A stretch of DNA of 64,000 nt from Clostridiales bacterium 1_7_47FAA (GTDB taxonomy: Bacteria; Bacillota; Clostridia; Lachnospirales; Lachnospiraceae): positions 328,234 to 392,233 of the forward strand of contig DS990262.1 in NCBI GenBank assembly GCA_000155435.1, given 5' to 3'. This document shows, one piece after another, positions 51,040-59,930 of this stretch (position 1 is its first letter; each line of letters begins with the position of its first letter). The notes beneath the pieces are model-generated. The model worked only from the letters and a program-made list of their open reading frames with translations, was not told the origin of the DNA and did no database searches. Both the position numbers and the translations under genes were made by a program.

Positions 51040-51999
51040 GTGAAGAAGAGAGAACGAGTTTTTGCGGCAATGAAGAATCAGCCCGTGGATAAGATTCCCA
51101 GTTATTTTACCATGCATTTTCCAAGGGAAGTTGCGTTCGGCGAAGCAGCTGTGGAGGAACACCTCAAGTTTTTTAAGGAGGTAAATCCGGACATCCAGAA
51201 AATCATGAATGAGAACCTGGTTCCCAATATGGGGTCCATTAAGACGCCGGATGACTGGAAGTGCATCAGGAGCATTTCCCTGGATGACAGGTTCATGCAG
51301 GATGAGATTGAACTGGTGAAACGTGTGCTGGACCGGTGTGACATGGATGCCTATAACATCGGCACACTCCACGGCATCGTGGCCTCCACCATCCACCCCA
51401 TTGAACCGGATTACGGTTATATGCCCGTAAGGCAGCTGCTGGTAAGCCACCTGCGCCAGAATAAGGCCCCGGTGCTGGATGCCATGAAGCGGATTGCCGA
51501 CGGACTGTGCCAGCTGGCAGGGAAGTTCGTGGAGCTGGGACTGGACGGAATCCTGTATGCGGGTCTGGGCGGGGAGCGTTTCCTGTTTACGGACCAGGAG
51601 TTTGAAGAGTACATAATGCCGTTTGATAAGCAGATCATGAATGCATGTCTGGAGGCGGGAGGGAACAACATCCTGCATATGTGCAAGACCGATGTGAATT
51701 TTGACCGCTATAAGAGCTATAAGGGCCTTTATACCATTGCCAACTGGGGCGTGTATGAGGCAGGCCTGAGCCTGTCAGAGGGACGCCGGATATTCACGGA
51801 CTGTGCCATCATGGGCGGGCTTTCCAACCATATGGGTCCGCTGATTGAGGGCACTGCGGATGAGATAAGGGAAGAGGTAAGGCGAGTGGTGGCTGAGGCC
51901 GGAAGGACCGGGTTTATCCTGGGCACGGACTGCACCATTCCCACAGGAACATCCTATGACCGCCTGAGGACCGCGGTGGATGCCCTGGAAGGGCTGTAA
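51040..51999 (+). CDS. Uroporphyrinogen decarboxylase (URO-D) family protein
   Basis: A 319-aa TIM-barrel protein of the URO-D/MtaA superfamily. It begins with KKRERVFAAMKNQPVDKIPSYF as usual for these proteins; GLDGILYAGLGGERFLFTDQEFEEYIMPFDKQIM and HMCKTD (near residue 210) follow, and GTDCTIPTGTSYDRLRTAVDAL is the typical end. It lacks the N-terminal features of true HemE and stands with a sugar importer, so a role in catabolism or methyl transfer is more likely than haem synthesis. The start is GTG 51040, nine bases after AAAGGAG. Reaction unknown. Confidence 0.8.
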   Translation: MKKRERVFAAMKNQPVDKIPSYFTMHFPREVAFGEAAVEEHLKFFKEVNPDIQKIMNENLVPNMGSIKTPDDWKCIRSISLDDRFMQDEIELVKRVLDRCDMDAYNIGTLHGIVASTIHPIEPDYGYMPVRQLLVSHLRQNKAPVLDAMKRIADGLCQLAGKFVELGLDGILYAGLGGERFLFTDQEFEEYIMPFDKQIMNACLEAGGNNILHMCKTDVNFDRYKSYKGLYTIANWGVYEAGLSLSEGRRIFTDCAIMGGLSNHMGPLIEGTADEIREEVRRVVAEAGRTGFILGTDCTIPTGTSYDRLRTAVDALEGL

Positions 52000-52084
52000 A
52001 CACTATGTGGCAGCCGGATTCATGTAAGCAATATGATGTTAATATAAAAGCCATGGAAGACCATGGTGGGAGGGAGATTTTAAT

Positions 52085-53509
52085 ATGAAGAAACGATTTT
52101 TATCAGCAATCCTGATTGGCTCAATGGTGCTGTCGGCAACGGCCTGCGGCGGCGGTTCCGGTTCAGACAAGCCCGCGGATACGGCGGCGCCAAAGGAAAC
52201 CCAGGCTCCGGCAGCCGAAGGAAGCAGCGAGGCGGCAGGAGAGGACAAGAAGGCTTATCCGGACGGCACCATGACCATTTACGCCTATGGGCAGCCCCAG
52301 TATCTGCAGATTTATTTTGACAACTGGCTGGAGCGCAACCGCGACATCGCGCCAGGCGTGAAGATTGAGATTGTCCAGACCAAGGATGTCAATGATGCCC
52401 GTGAGAAAATCAGCATGACATACCTGTCCGGAGCCATGGACGACCTGCCTACCGCAACCATGATAGACCCTGTCAGCCTCATTGACCTGGCAAAGGGCGG
52501 CATTGTGATGGATGTCACGGACGACATCTCGCCGCAGGTGCCGAATATGGTTGACGGCGCATGCAATGACGCAACCCTTGGCGGGAAGATTTACGGCTAT
52601 CCTGATTCCGTGCGCCCGCAGCTGCTGTTCTATAACCAGAGGATTTTTGACAAGTACGGTGTTGACCCTGCACAGATGGAAACCATCGAGGGCTGGATTG
52701 AAGCCGGACGCCAGTTAAAGGAAAAGAGCAATGGCAGTACATACCTTTCCTACATTGACCCAACAAGCCGTACCTGGCGTTATTACGGACGCCGCGGCCT
52801 CATGCCTCAGGCGGACGCCCATATCTGGGATGACCAGGGCAATGTGGTCATTGGAAGCGACCCGGGGGCCAAGCTGGCATTTACCACGCTGGATACCCTT
52901 TGCCAGGAAGACCTGCTGTTTAAGTCAGCCATCCTGGAGCCGCCAATGTATGATTCCATCCGGGAAGATAAGATTGCAACCTTCTATATCGGCGCATTCT
53001 GGGATGAGTTCCTGCGCCTGAACGTACCTGAGACAGCCGGTGACTGGCGTGTGATGAAAGCCCCTGTGTTCAAGGAAATCGGTACAGGCGGGGCGCCTGT
53101 TTCCCAGTACTGGGCAGTCATTAACAATCCGGATGATCCGTATACATCCCTGTTCCAGAAGCTGTGGTATGATTTCCAGTTTGACAATGACGCCCGTAAG
53201 GAATGGGTCAATGAGGTTGAGTCCCAGAACGGACCGTATGCCAACCCGGTAGCCCTTTCCATGCTGGAAGACCCATTCTGGAAAGAACCATCTGATTTCT
53301 ACGGCGGCCAGTCCTTCAGGGAAATGGAAGGAAAGGGACTTGAGAACAGTTCCAAGAACCTGGTTGTGACGCCACAGGATGCGGAAGCAGACACCGTTAT
53401 AAGCGCTGAGCTGGAAAAATATGTTGCAGGCGATCAGAGCATGGACGATGCGATTGCAAATATGCAGAAGAATCTGGAAGCGAAGATTGGAAAGGCAACA
53501 ATCGAATAA
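52085..53509 (+). CDS. Extracellular solute-binding lipoprotein (CUT1 sugar importer)
   Basis: A 474-aa lipoprotein. The signal peptide ends VLSATAC (lipid Cys about residue 21) and a Ser/Ala/Glu linker runs to about residue 55. The mature part is a family-1 binding protein: TMTIYAYGQPQYLQIYFDNWLERN, LPTATMIDPVSLIDLAKGGIVMDVTDD and GKIYGYPDSVRPQLLFYNQRIFDKYGVDP. It binds a sugar or glycoside for the two permeases downstream. GGGAGGGAG precedes the ATG. A strong stem-loop separates it from the permease genes. Confidence 0.88.
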   Translation: MKKRFLSAILIGSMVLSATACGGGSGSDKPADTAAPKETQAPAAEGSSEAAGEDKKAYPDGTMTIYAYGQPQYLQIYFDNWLERNRDIAPGVKIEIVQTKDVNDAREKISMTYLSGAMDDLPTATMIDPVSLIDLAKGGIVMDVTDDISPQVPNMVDGACNDATLGGKIYGYPDSVRPQLLFYNQRIFDKYGVDPAQMETIEGWIEAGRQLKEKSNGSTYLSYIDPTSRTWRYYGRRGLMPQADAHIWDDQGNVVIGSDPGAKLAFTTLDTLCQEDLLFKSAILEPPMYDSIREDKIATFYIGAFWDEFLRLNVPETAGDWRVMKAPVFKEIGTGGAPVSQYWAVINNPDDPYTSLFQKLWYDFQFDNDARKEWVNEVESQNGPYANPVALSMLEDPFWKEPSDFYGGQSFREMEGKGLENSSKNLVVTPQDAEADTVISAELEKYVAGDQSMDDAIANMQKNLEAKIGKATIE

Positions 53510-53585
53510 TGCTTTACCTTAGGGCAGACAGCTGGAATGTATGTTCAGACACGCCCCAGGAGATTTGACCTGAGGAGAGTTGGAT

Positions 53586-53628
53586 GGCGCGGCACGGAGC
53601 AAGGCACTGAATCAATCCGTGCCGCGCC
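53586..53628 (+). other. Intercistronic stem-loop between binding protein and permease genes
   Basis: GGCGCGGCACGGA and TCCGTGCCGCGCC form a perfect 13-bp stem, followed by TGTTATATTT. It acts either as a partial terminator or as a protective 3' end favouring the binding protein. Confidence 0.7.
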
Positions 53629-53663
53629 TGTTATATTTATATGAGAAGAAGGGGTGGCTAATC

Positions 53664-54533
53664 ATGGCTAAATTTCTAAAACGGTACCGGTATCCTTATC
53701 TGTTCATCATGCCCTTTTTTATTCTGTTCCTGGTGTTTCAGCTGGTTCCCAATATCTGGACCGTGTATATCAGCCTGACAGAGTGGAACGGAATCGGGGA
53801 GCCGCGGTTCACCGGCGTGCAGAACTACAACATGCTTTTTAAGGATTATATGTTCTGGGATGCGCTTACGAACACGGTGATTTACTGGATTACAGGCGTC
53901 ATACTGATCCTGGCCCTGGGGCTTCTGATATCGGGGCTGCTTAACTATAACAGGCTCAGGGGCAAGGCGTTTTTCAAAAGCGCTACCTATCTGCCTAATA
54001 TCTGTGCCGTTATTGCCATGGGTATTATTTTCAGCATGCTGTTTGAGAAGAATACGGGCCTTATTAACGAGGTCATCTTTTCCATGGGCGGAAGCAAGGT
54101 GGACTGGCTTACAGGCACCAGATTTTCCAAGCTTCCGGTCATTGCGCTGAACGTGTGGAGGAATACCCCGTGGTTTACCATGATACTGCTCTCCGGACTG
54201 CTCAATATATCGCCTGAGTATTATGAGGCGGCAAAAGTGGATGGGGCCAATGCGTTCCAGCGTTTTTTCAAGATTACGCTGCCCTCCCTGTCCAACGTCA
54301 TGTTTTTCTGTTTCATCACACTGACTGCTGACAGCTGGAAGATATTCAACGAGCCATTCATGCTGCAGGGACCTGGCACGTCCAACGTATCCTTGTTCCA
54401 GTACATGTATGAGTCTGGTTTCAATGTGTTTAAGCTGGGATATGCAAGTGCAATCGGCTGTATGCTGACGCTTATCCTGCTGATTGTTTCCATTATCCAG
54501 TTCATCATACGCATGAAACAGGGCGAAGTATAA
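53664..54533 (+). CDS. CUT1 sugar ABC transporter permease 1 (UgpA/MalF type)
   Basis: A 289-aa permease with six helices. Marks are YLFIMPFFILFLVFQLVPNIWTVYISLTEWNG and the coupling loop EYYEAAKVDGANAFQRFFKITLPSLSNV near residue 195. Start at ATG 53664 (MAKFLK), with AAGGGGTGG upstream; the open frame reaches back through the stem-loop and is not used. The second permease starts 12 bases after its stop. Confidence 0.92.
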   Translation: MAKFLKRYRYPYLFIMPFFILFLVFQLVPNIWTVYISLTEWNGIGEPRFTGVQNYNMLFKDYMFWDALTNTVIYWITGVILILALGLLISGLLNYNRLRGKAFFKSATYLPNICAVIAMGIIFSMLFEKNTGLINEVIFSMGGSKVDWLTGTRFSKLPVIALNVWRNTPWFTMILLSGLLNISPEYYEAAKVDGANAFQRFFKITLPSLSNVMFFCFITLTADSWKIFNEPFMLQGPGTSNVSLFQYMYESGFNVFKLGYASAIGCMLTLILLIVSIIQFIIRMKQGEV

Positions 54534-54545
54534 GGAGGTGGGTGT

Positions 54546-55388
54546 ATGGGTTACAGAACAAGAAGGCAGCTGGTGGATATACTGGTACATACGCTGCTTA
54601 TCATCATAGTCATATTTTCCATGTTCCCAATCATATGGATGTGCTTGATTGCGCTCAAAGGGGCGGGGGAGAGCGTCAGCGGATTCAACTCCCTGATTCT
54701 CAGGAATCCTTCCCTTGGGAACCTGAAACGTCTTTTTGAACTGCTTCCTAATTTCTGGAAGAACTTTTATAACAGTGTGTTCACTACATTTTTCGGCACG
54801 GTCACGTCCCTGTTTTTCTGCTCCCTGGCTGGTTTTGCATTTGCAAAATATAAGTTCCCGGGCAATAAGACGTTGTTTTATTTCTGCGTGGCAACCATGC
54901 TGATCCCGCCTGAGGTTGGTTCAATCCCCATGTTCCTGGTCATGAGGAAGATGGAGCTGATTAACAGCCTGTGGTCCCTGGTCATCCCAAGGATGGCAAC
55001 TGCAATCGGTATCTTCTACATGAGACAGTACATCATGGATGTGCCGGATGAAATCATCGAATCGGCCCGCATAGACGGCTGCCATGATTTTAAGATTTAT
55101 ACCAGCATCGTCATGCCCATTATCAAGCCCGCGCTGGCTTCCTGGGGCATCCTGACCGTCATAGCCAGATGGAATGACTTCTTCTGGCCCCTGATTTTCC
55201 TTCGCAAGAGCGAGAAATACACCCTGATGGTGGCAATCACCATGCTCCCCTTCAGCGAGGGCATGTCCACGCCGTGGCCTGTCACCATGGCCGGAACCGC
55301 CCTGGCAACCCTGCCGGTCATTGTTATTTTCATTGTGCTGCAGGCGTTCATGAAGGATGGGCTGACTTTGGGGGCGGTGAAAGGGTAG
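54546..55388 (+). CDS. CUT1 sugar ABC transporter permease 2 (UgpE/MalG type)
   Basis: A 280-aa partner permease with six helices. IIVIFSMFPIIWMCLIALKG is the first helix; the coupling loop is DVPDEIIESARIDGCHDFKIYTSIVMPIIKPALA near residue 165, and SEKYTLMVAITML lies near the end. AAGGAGGTG precedes the ATG. No ATPase gene follows, so a shared ATPase elsewhere (MsmX/UgpC-like) probably powers this importer, as is common for CUT1 systems in Firmicutes. Confidence 0.92.
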   Translation: MGYRTRRQLVDILVHTLLIIIVIFSMFPIIWMCLIALKGAGESVSGFNSLILRNPSLGNLKRLFELLPNFWKNFYNSVFTTFFGTVTSLFFCSLAGFAFAKYKFPGNKTLFYFCVATMLIPPEVGSIPMFLVMRKMELINSLWSLVIPRMATAIGIFYMRQYIMDVPDEIIESARIDGCHDFKIYTSIVMPIIKPALASWGILTVIARWNDFFWPLIFLRKSEKYTLMVAITMLPFSEGMSTPWPVTMAGTALATLPVIVIFIVLQAFMKDGLTLGAVKG

Positions 55389-55484
55389 GTGTGCCTGGTG
55401 CGGCCTGGATTTAGTGACCCATATGGTTGAGGATGGGGTTGGATTCGATAGACAGAATACAATGGATATTATAATTTTCAGAGG

Positions 55485-55516
55485 AAAAGCACTTCCTGCG
55501 GGAGGTGCTTTTTAAT
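55485..55516 (+). terminator. Terminator of the CUT1 operon
   Basis: AAAAGCACTTCC pairs with GGAGGTGCTTTT (one G-T pair) around TGCG, running into TTTTTAATTTT. The 324-base gap 55389-55712 holds this, the promoter and the dyad below, and no gene. Confidence 0.85.
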
Positions 55517-55596
55517 TTTGGTTAAAAAGCGTTGTGCAATATGCTGTAAATTGTGTTGCAATATTTGAATGGTTTAGACAAAAATTTAAAATACCC

Positions 55597-55626
55597 TTGA
55601 AATTCAATGCGAAACGTGTATATAAT
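55597..55626 (+). promoter_or_regulatory. Promoter of the TRAP/catabolic operon
   Basis: TTGAAA at 55597 and TATAAT at 55621 are 18 bases apart, 87 bases before the GTG start. Confidence 0.7.
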
Positions 55627-55650
55627 ATAACCAAGTTAGATAGGTTATAT
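55625..55650. promoter_or_regulatory. Operator candidate at the transcription start
   Basis: ATATAACC and GGTTATAT form a perfect 8-bp inverted repeat with a 10-base centre, overlapping the -10 end and the start point. It is placed as a repressor site; the FadR-type regulator at 62121 is the natural candidate. Confidence 0.5.
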
Positions 55651-55712
55651 AAGATGACTCATTAATTATAGTCTTAAGGTCAGGATATCTGACCGGCAAA
55701 GGAGGAAATATT

Positions 55713-56480
55713 GTGATTATTGACGCAGATGTGCATCTTTCGCCGCTTCATGAGTACGAAACCAACATGAATGCTGAGATGCTCATGGAATCCATGGAAG
55801 AAGCAGGGGTTGACAAGGCCCTTTGCTGGGTACACAGACCCTACATACGCTCCATGCTGCCGGAAGTACAGCGCTACCTGTATGAATCATCCAAACGTTA
55901 TCCCGGGAAGATCCTGGGGTTTGGCTGGGTTGACCCAAGGCTGGGAAAAGACAATGCCAGGGATGAGCTTCACCGGTGCCTGTATGAATATGGTTTTTAT
56001 GGTGTCAAATTTAATGGGGCACAGAATGAACATATGAATGATGATCCTGAGATGGTACTTCCCTTAGTAGAAGAGATTGCCAGATGCAATGCGGTGCTGG
56101 CACTGCATACGGGGGCGGATGCATATGAGGGTACCCATCCGCACCGGGTAAGGAACATAGCAAAGCGGTATCCGGAATTGAAGATCATTATGGTCCACAT
56201 GGGAGGTGCCGCGCTGTCGGATCTCAGCGCATCAGCCATTGAAGTGGCGAAAGAGTGCCCCAACGTGACAATCATAGGTAGCGATATAAGGGCCAGGTCC
56301 CTTCTGAAAGGAATCCGTGAAGTCGGGCCGGACCGTGTATGTTTTGGAAGCGACACCCCATTTGAGGTAATGAGGGCGGAGGTTGCCAAGTATAAGGCGC
56401 TTCTGCAGGGTGTTGTGAGCGAGGAGGAAAAGGAGATGATATTCCACAAAAATATAAGCAGGGTTCTGGGCCTTGGATAA
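55713..56480 (+). CDS. Amidohydrolase-family TIM-barrel hydrolase/decarboxylase (Amidohydro_2)
   Basis: A 255-aa metal enzyme. DADVHLSP at the N-terminus is the DxHxx metal motif; GFYGVKFNG, AVLALHTGADAYEG (His near 130), IIMVHMGGA (His near 155) and CFGSDTPFEVM (Asp near 210) complete the site in the ACMSD/amidohydrolase-2 order. Family members decarboxylate or hydrolyse cyclic or aromatic acids and lactones. The start is GTG 55713 with GGAGGAAAT upstream. It is first in the catabolic operon. Substrate unknown. Confidence 0.82.
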   Translation: MIIDADVHLSPLHEYETNMNAEMLMESMEEAGVDKALCWVHRPYIRSMLPEVQRYLYESSKRYPGKILGFGWVDPRLGKDNARDELHRCLYEYGFYGVKFNGAQNEHMNDDPEMVLPLVEEIARCNAVLALHTGADAYEGTHPHRVRNIAKRYPELKIIMVHMGGAALSDLSASAIEVAKECPNVTIIGSDIRARSLLKGIREVGPDRVCFGSDTPFEVMRAEVAKYKALLQGVVSEEEKEMIFHKNISRVLGLG

Positions 56481-56541
56481 TATACATGAGAAACCGGATA
56501 CGGCGTCTGTCAGCCAAACGGAGCAAAAGGGGATTGGGTAA

Positions 56542-57324
56542 ATGGAAATCGGTTGTTGTATTTCATCAGGGAATATTGGGAAGCTTCCTGAATGTGGTTT
56601 TGATTTTGTGGAGCTGCCGGGAAAGGAACTGTTCCGGATGGAGCCGGGCCAAATCACTGCATTACGGCGCAGGCTGGATAAACGGAACTTAAGGTGTAAG
56701 AGCCTTAATGCATATTGTCCGGAAAATATCATCATAGCCGGGCCTGGGCAGAACCTGGGGGAGGCGAGGGCCTATGCCAGGAAGATAGCTGCCTATGCCT
56801 CGGAACTGTCTGTGGTCCAGGTGGGAGTCGGGGCACCCAGGTCCAGATGCCTTCCGGTGGGATATGACAGAACCATTGCCAATGAGCAGCTGAAGGAATT
56901 CCTGCGGTATACTGCGGATGAGTTTGCGGCCTATGATATATATGTTTCACTGGAGGCAGTGGGGGAATGCTACTGCAATTATATCAACCGTCTGGAGGAG
57001 GCAAAGGATATCCTGGATTCAGTGCGGCATCCGTTTCTGCGCATGGTTCTGGACTTTTATAATATGGAGCAGAGCGGGGAGGCTGATATGGACCTGAAGC
57101 AATATGTACCCTTTGCCGCACATGTACATATATCGGATGATGAGGGAAGCCCGGACAGACGCGGTTTCCTGAGACCTGACAGATATGCCTGCCATGAGGG
57201 ACGGCTTCACAGTCTGGTGGAGGCTGGATATGACGGGACCGTCAGCCTGGAGGTGGACTGCCCGCCGGATGCCTGTCTGTGTATCCAGTCCTGTTATTTC
57301 CTGAAGAAGGTATTGAACTGTTAA
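56542..57324 (+). CDS. Sugar phosphate isomerase/epimerase-like TIM-barrel protein
   Basis: A 260-aa AP_endonuc_2-type barrel. Likely metal ligands in order: Glu in YVSLEAVGECYC (near residue 135), Asp in RMVLDFYNMEQ (near 170), His in AAHVHISDDEG (near 195) and Glu in VSLEVDCPP (near 240). The arrangement fits isomerases/epimerases such as IolE/Hyi/ketose epimerases. AAGGGGA lies eight bases before the ATG. Between a hydrolase and a hydroxyacid dehydrogenase it probably shifts a keto or hydroxy group on the imported compound. Confidence 0.78.
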   Translation: MEIGCCISSGNIGKLPECGFDFVELPGKELFRMEPGQITALRRRLDKRNLRCKSLNAYCPENIIIAGPGQNLGEARAYARKIAAYASELSVVQVGVGAPRSRCLPVGYDRTIANEQLKEFLRYTADEFAAYDIYVSLEAVGECYCNYINRLEEAKDILDSVRHPFLRMVLDFYNMEQSGEADMDLKQYVPFAAHVHISDDEGSPDRRGFLRPDRYACHEGRLHSLVEAGYDGTVSLEVDCPPDACLCIQSCYFLKKVLNC

Positions 57325-57335
57325 AGGAGATGTCT

Positions 57336-58283
57336 ATGAGAGAGAGTATAGTGATTATCGGTGGCGGCCTTATGGGCAGCGGGATTGCGGCGGTCAGTGC
57401 CCTGGCTGGAAATCCTACTGTTATTGTGGATGTGGACAGGGATAAGGCAGAGGGGGGTGTGATCCATGCCTTAAAATGTGTGAGGGAACTTTGTTCCAAC
57501 GGGCTGGCTGCTGACCAGCCGGCAAAAAAGGCAGAGGGACTGCTTGAACCAGAGGCGGATCTGGCAGAGGCATTAAAGAAAGCCGGTATGGTAATTGAAG
57601 CCGTATCTGAAAATCTTGAATTGAAGCAGATGGTTTTTAAACAGGTGGATGGACTGCTTCCAAGGGAAATCCCCATAACCTCCAATACGTCAGGTCTTAG
57701 GATATCTGATATTGCAAGATATACAAGGTTCCCGGAACGCACGGTTTCTACCCACTTCTGGTTTCCCGGACACCTGATTCCCCTGGTTGAGGTGGTGGTG
57801 GGGGAACATACTGACATCCAGGTAGCGGTTCAGGTTAAGGAAAGGCTGAAAACCTGGGGAAAGTCCCCTGTCCTTGTGAAGAAGGATCTGCCGGGCCAGC
57901 TTGCCAACAGGATTTATCAGGCAATCATAAGGGAAGCCATACAGATTGTTTCCATGGGGCTGGCGGACGCAGAGGATGTTGATACGGCCATCAAGATGGG
58001 CATGGGCCTGAGGTTCCCTATCATGGGGCCGCTGGAACATATGGATACCATTGGACTGGAATTGACCGCTTCGGTCCAGGACACGGTGCTGCCTGAGATA
58101 TCGGCAGCCAGGTCGGCTTCCCCATATCTGACAGGACTGATTGAGTCGGGCAGGCGCGGCTATAAGGACGGACAGGGGTTCTATGACTGGTCAGGCAAGG
58201 ATATGGAGGAAATTACGCAAAAGAGGAACAGGTACCTGATGCAGGCGATACAATTGTTAAAAGCAAGCAGTGAAACACTATAA
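57336..58283 (+). CDS. 3-hydroxyacyl-CoA dehydrogenase-family NAD oxidoreductase
   Basis: A 315-aa enzyme with an N-terminal Rossmann fold (IVIIGGGLMGSGIAAVSALAG; acidic D near residue 33 favouring NAD) and the family C-terminal helical domain. ITSNTSGLRISDIA and STHFWFPGHLIPLVEVV (catalytic His near 135) are clear, and GPLEHMDTIGLEL and GYKDGQGFYDWS mark the second domain. The short single-domain form resembles L-gulonate 3-dehydrogenase, carnitine dehydrogenase and lambda-crystallin, so a free hydroxyacid rather than acyl-CoA may be the substrate. Start at ATG 57336, six bases after AAAGGAG. Confidence 0.85.
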   Translation: MRESIVIIGGGLMGSGIAAVSALAGNPTVIVDVDRDKAEGGVIHALKCVRELCSNGLAADQPAKKAEGLLEPEADLAEALKKAGMVIEAVSENLELKQMVFKQVDGLLPREIPITSNTSGLRISDIARYTRFPERTVSTHFWFPGHLIPLVEVVVGEHTDIQVAVQVKERLKTWGKSPVLVKKDLPGQLANRIYQAIIREAIQIVSMGLADAEDVDTAIKMGMGLRFPIMGPLEHMDTIGLELTASVQDTVLPEISAARSASPYLTGLIESGRRGYKDGQGFYDWSGKDMEEITQKRNRYLMQAIQLLKASSETL

Positions 58284-58309
58284 TTTCAAACAAGTAAAGG
58301 AGAGGGATT

Positions 58310-59413
58310 ATGAGGAAAAGCAGAATTGCCATGTTATTAGGGGCAGCAGTCATTGCATCCATGTTTACCGGGTGTACCAGTAAGGCGCCGGCCGGGACAG
58401 CTGGTACCCAGGCAGTGTCGGAAAACACCAAGGAGACGGATTCCAAAGCGCAGGAAGAAGGGAAGGCCGGGGAGACAACGGGGACAGAGGCCCCGGCTCC
58501 ATCCGGTGAGACCATTGTAATCAAGTTTGGACACAACTATTCCGTGGATCATCCGGCAGAAATTGTAGGGCAGTGGATGAGCAGCCAGCTGGCAGGGAAA
58601 TCAGGAGGCAGGATTGTACTGGAGACCTATCCGTCGGGGCAGCTGGGAACATCCAATGAACTGATGAACAGCGTTACCAACGGAACCATAGAAAGCTGTG
58701 TCACCTCTACATTCGGGACCATTGAGAAGAACATTTATACCGTGGAGCTTCCCTATCTGTTTTCCAGCTTTGACCATGTCAAGAAATTCATGCATAGTGA
58801 GGAATCCACACAGCTTCTGTCCCTGCTTGATGCAAAGGGGGTCCATGCAAATGGATGGTGGCCCGTAGGATGGAGGAACATAGGGAATAATAAACGTGAG
58901 GTCAAAACGCCAGCCGACTTAAAAGGACTTTTAATCCGGGCGTTTGATAATGAAATACTGATTGACACCCTTAAGGCCCTGGGAGCTAATACCACTGTGA
59001 TGAATGTGAGCGAGGTGTATGTGGCGCTTCAGACCGGTGCATTGGACGGGGAAGAGAATCCGTTCCTGAATACCTATACCATGAGCTTTTTTGAAATTGA
59101 GAAATACAAAACAGAGACCCATCATATGATGAACTTTGATGTGGTTGCATTTAACCAGAAGTTTTGGGATTCCCTGTCTGCCGAAGACCAGAAGCTGATT
59201 GACGAGGTGGTTGCCGAAGGCTGTGATATGTACGCTGACCTGGTGGCTGAATCAGATGATAAGTACCGTGGTCTGTTAGAAGAGGGCGGTGTGCAGATAA
59301 CTTCCATTGAAGACTATACACCTTGGATTGAGGCGGTAAAACCTGTCTATGAAAAATGGGAGAAGGAGCTGGATGCTGACCTGATCCAGGGCGTAAAGGA
59401 CATGGGATGGTAA
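58310..59413 (+). CDS. dctP: TRAP transporter substrate-binding lipoprotein (DctP type)
   Basis: A 367-aa extracellular binding protein. The lipobox MFTGC places the lipid Cys at residue 22; a Thr/Glu-rich linker follows to about 65. DctP marks: IKFGHNYSVDHPAEIVGQWMSSQLA, RIVLETYPSGQLGTSNELMNSV, WRNIGNNKREVKTPADLKGLLIRAFDN with the carboxylate-binding Arg, and VSEVYVALQTGALDGEENPFL. TRAP binding proteins typically bind organic acids via that Arg. AAAGGAGAGGG precedes the ATG. Small and large membrane subunits follow. Confidence 0.92.
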   Translation: MRKSRIAMLLGAAVIASMFTGCTSKAPAGTAGTQAVSENTKETDSKAQEEGKAGETTGTEAPAPSGETIVIKFGHNYSVDHPAEIVGQWMSSQLAGKSGGRIVLETYPSGQLGTSNELMNSVTNGTIESCVTSTFGTIEKNIYTVELPYLFSSFDHVKKFMHSEESTQLLSLLDAKGVHANGWWPVGWRNIGNNKREVKTPADLKGLLIRAFDNEILIDTLKALGANTTVMNVSEVYVALQTGALDGEENPFLNTYTMSFFEIEKYKTETHHMMNFDVVAFNQKFWDSLSAEDQKLIDEVVAEGCDMYADLVAESDDKYRGLLEEGGVQITSIEDYTPWIEAVKPVYEKWEKELDADLIQGVKDMGW

Positions 59414-59441
59414 CCTGGCTTTGTAAATAGGAGTACATAAA

Positions 59442-59930
59442 ATGATGAAAGTGTTGCAACGGATTAGCGATTTTTTAAATACCGTGACAAAGGTGCTTGG
59501 GATTATCTGCCTTACAGGAATGTTTGCAGTCATAATCGTCAATGCAGTGATGCGGTATGTGTTTAACACGAGTATCATATGGGCATATGATGTCCTGAGG
59601 GTCCTGATGATTGCGCTGGTCTTCTTCTGCGCATGCATGGTTTACCACGAGCAGGAGCACGTAAGGTTCGTGGTGCTTTACGACCATTATCCTCCCATGT
59701 TTAAGCGGATGTTCCAGATACTGCTCAACGCAGCCGGGATTGTATTCTTCGGGGTATTAGGGGTGGAAGGATTAAAATTAAGTATCAGCCTGTGGGAAAC
59801 CAGACTGGCCTCCTCCGGTATATCTAATTTCTGGCTGTATATATTCTTTTCGCTGAGCATGTTTGTTCTGATTGTCCATTCTGTCAGATTCATATCTGAG
59901 GAGGCTTTGGGAAAGGAGGCAGGGACGTGA
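59442..59930 (+). CDS. dctQ: TRAP transporter small membrane subunit (DctQ type)
   Basis: A 162-aa protein with four helices. MFAVIIVNAVMRYVFNTSIIWAYDVLRVLMIALVFFCACMVYHEQEHVRF is the typical DctQ core, with VMRYVFN and WAYD highly characteristic. AGGAG lies eight bases ahead of the ATG. Its stop overlaps the GTG start of the large subunit by 4 bases. Confidence 0.92.
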   Translation: MMKVLQRISDFLNTVTKVLGIICLTGMFAVIIVNAVMRYVFNTSIIWAYDVLRVLMIALVFFCACMVYHEQEHVRFVVLYDHYPPMFKRMFQILLNAAGIVFFGVLGVEGLKLSISLWETRLASSGISNFWLYIFFSLSMFVLIVHSVRFISEEALGKEAGT

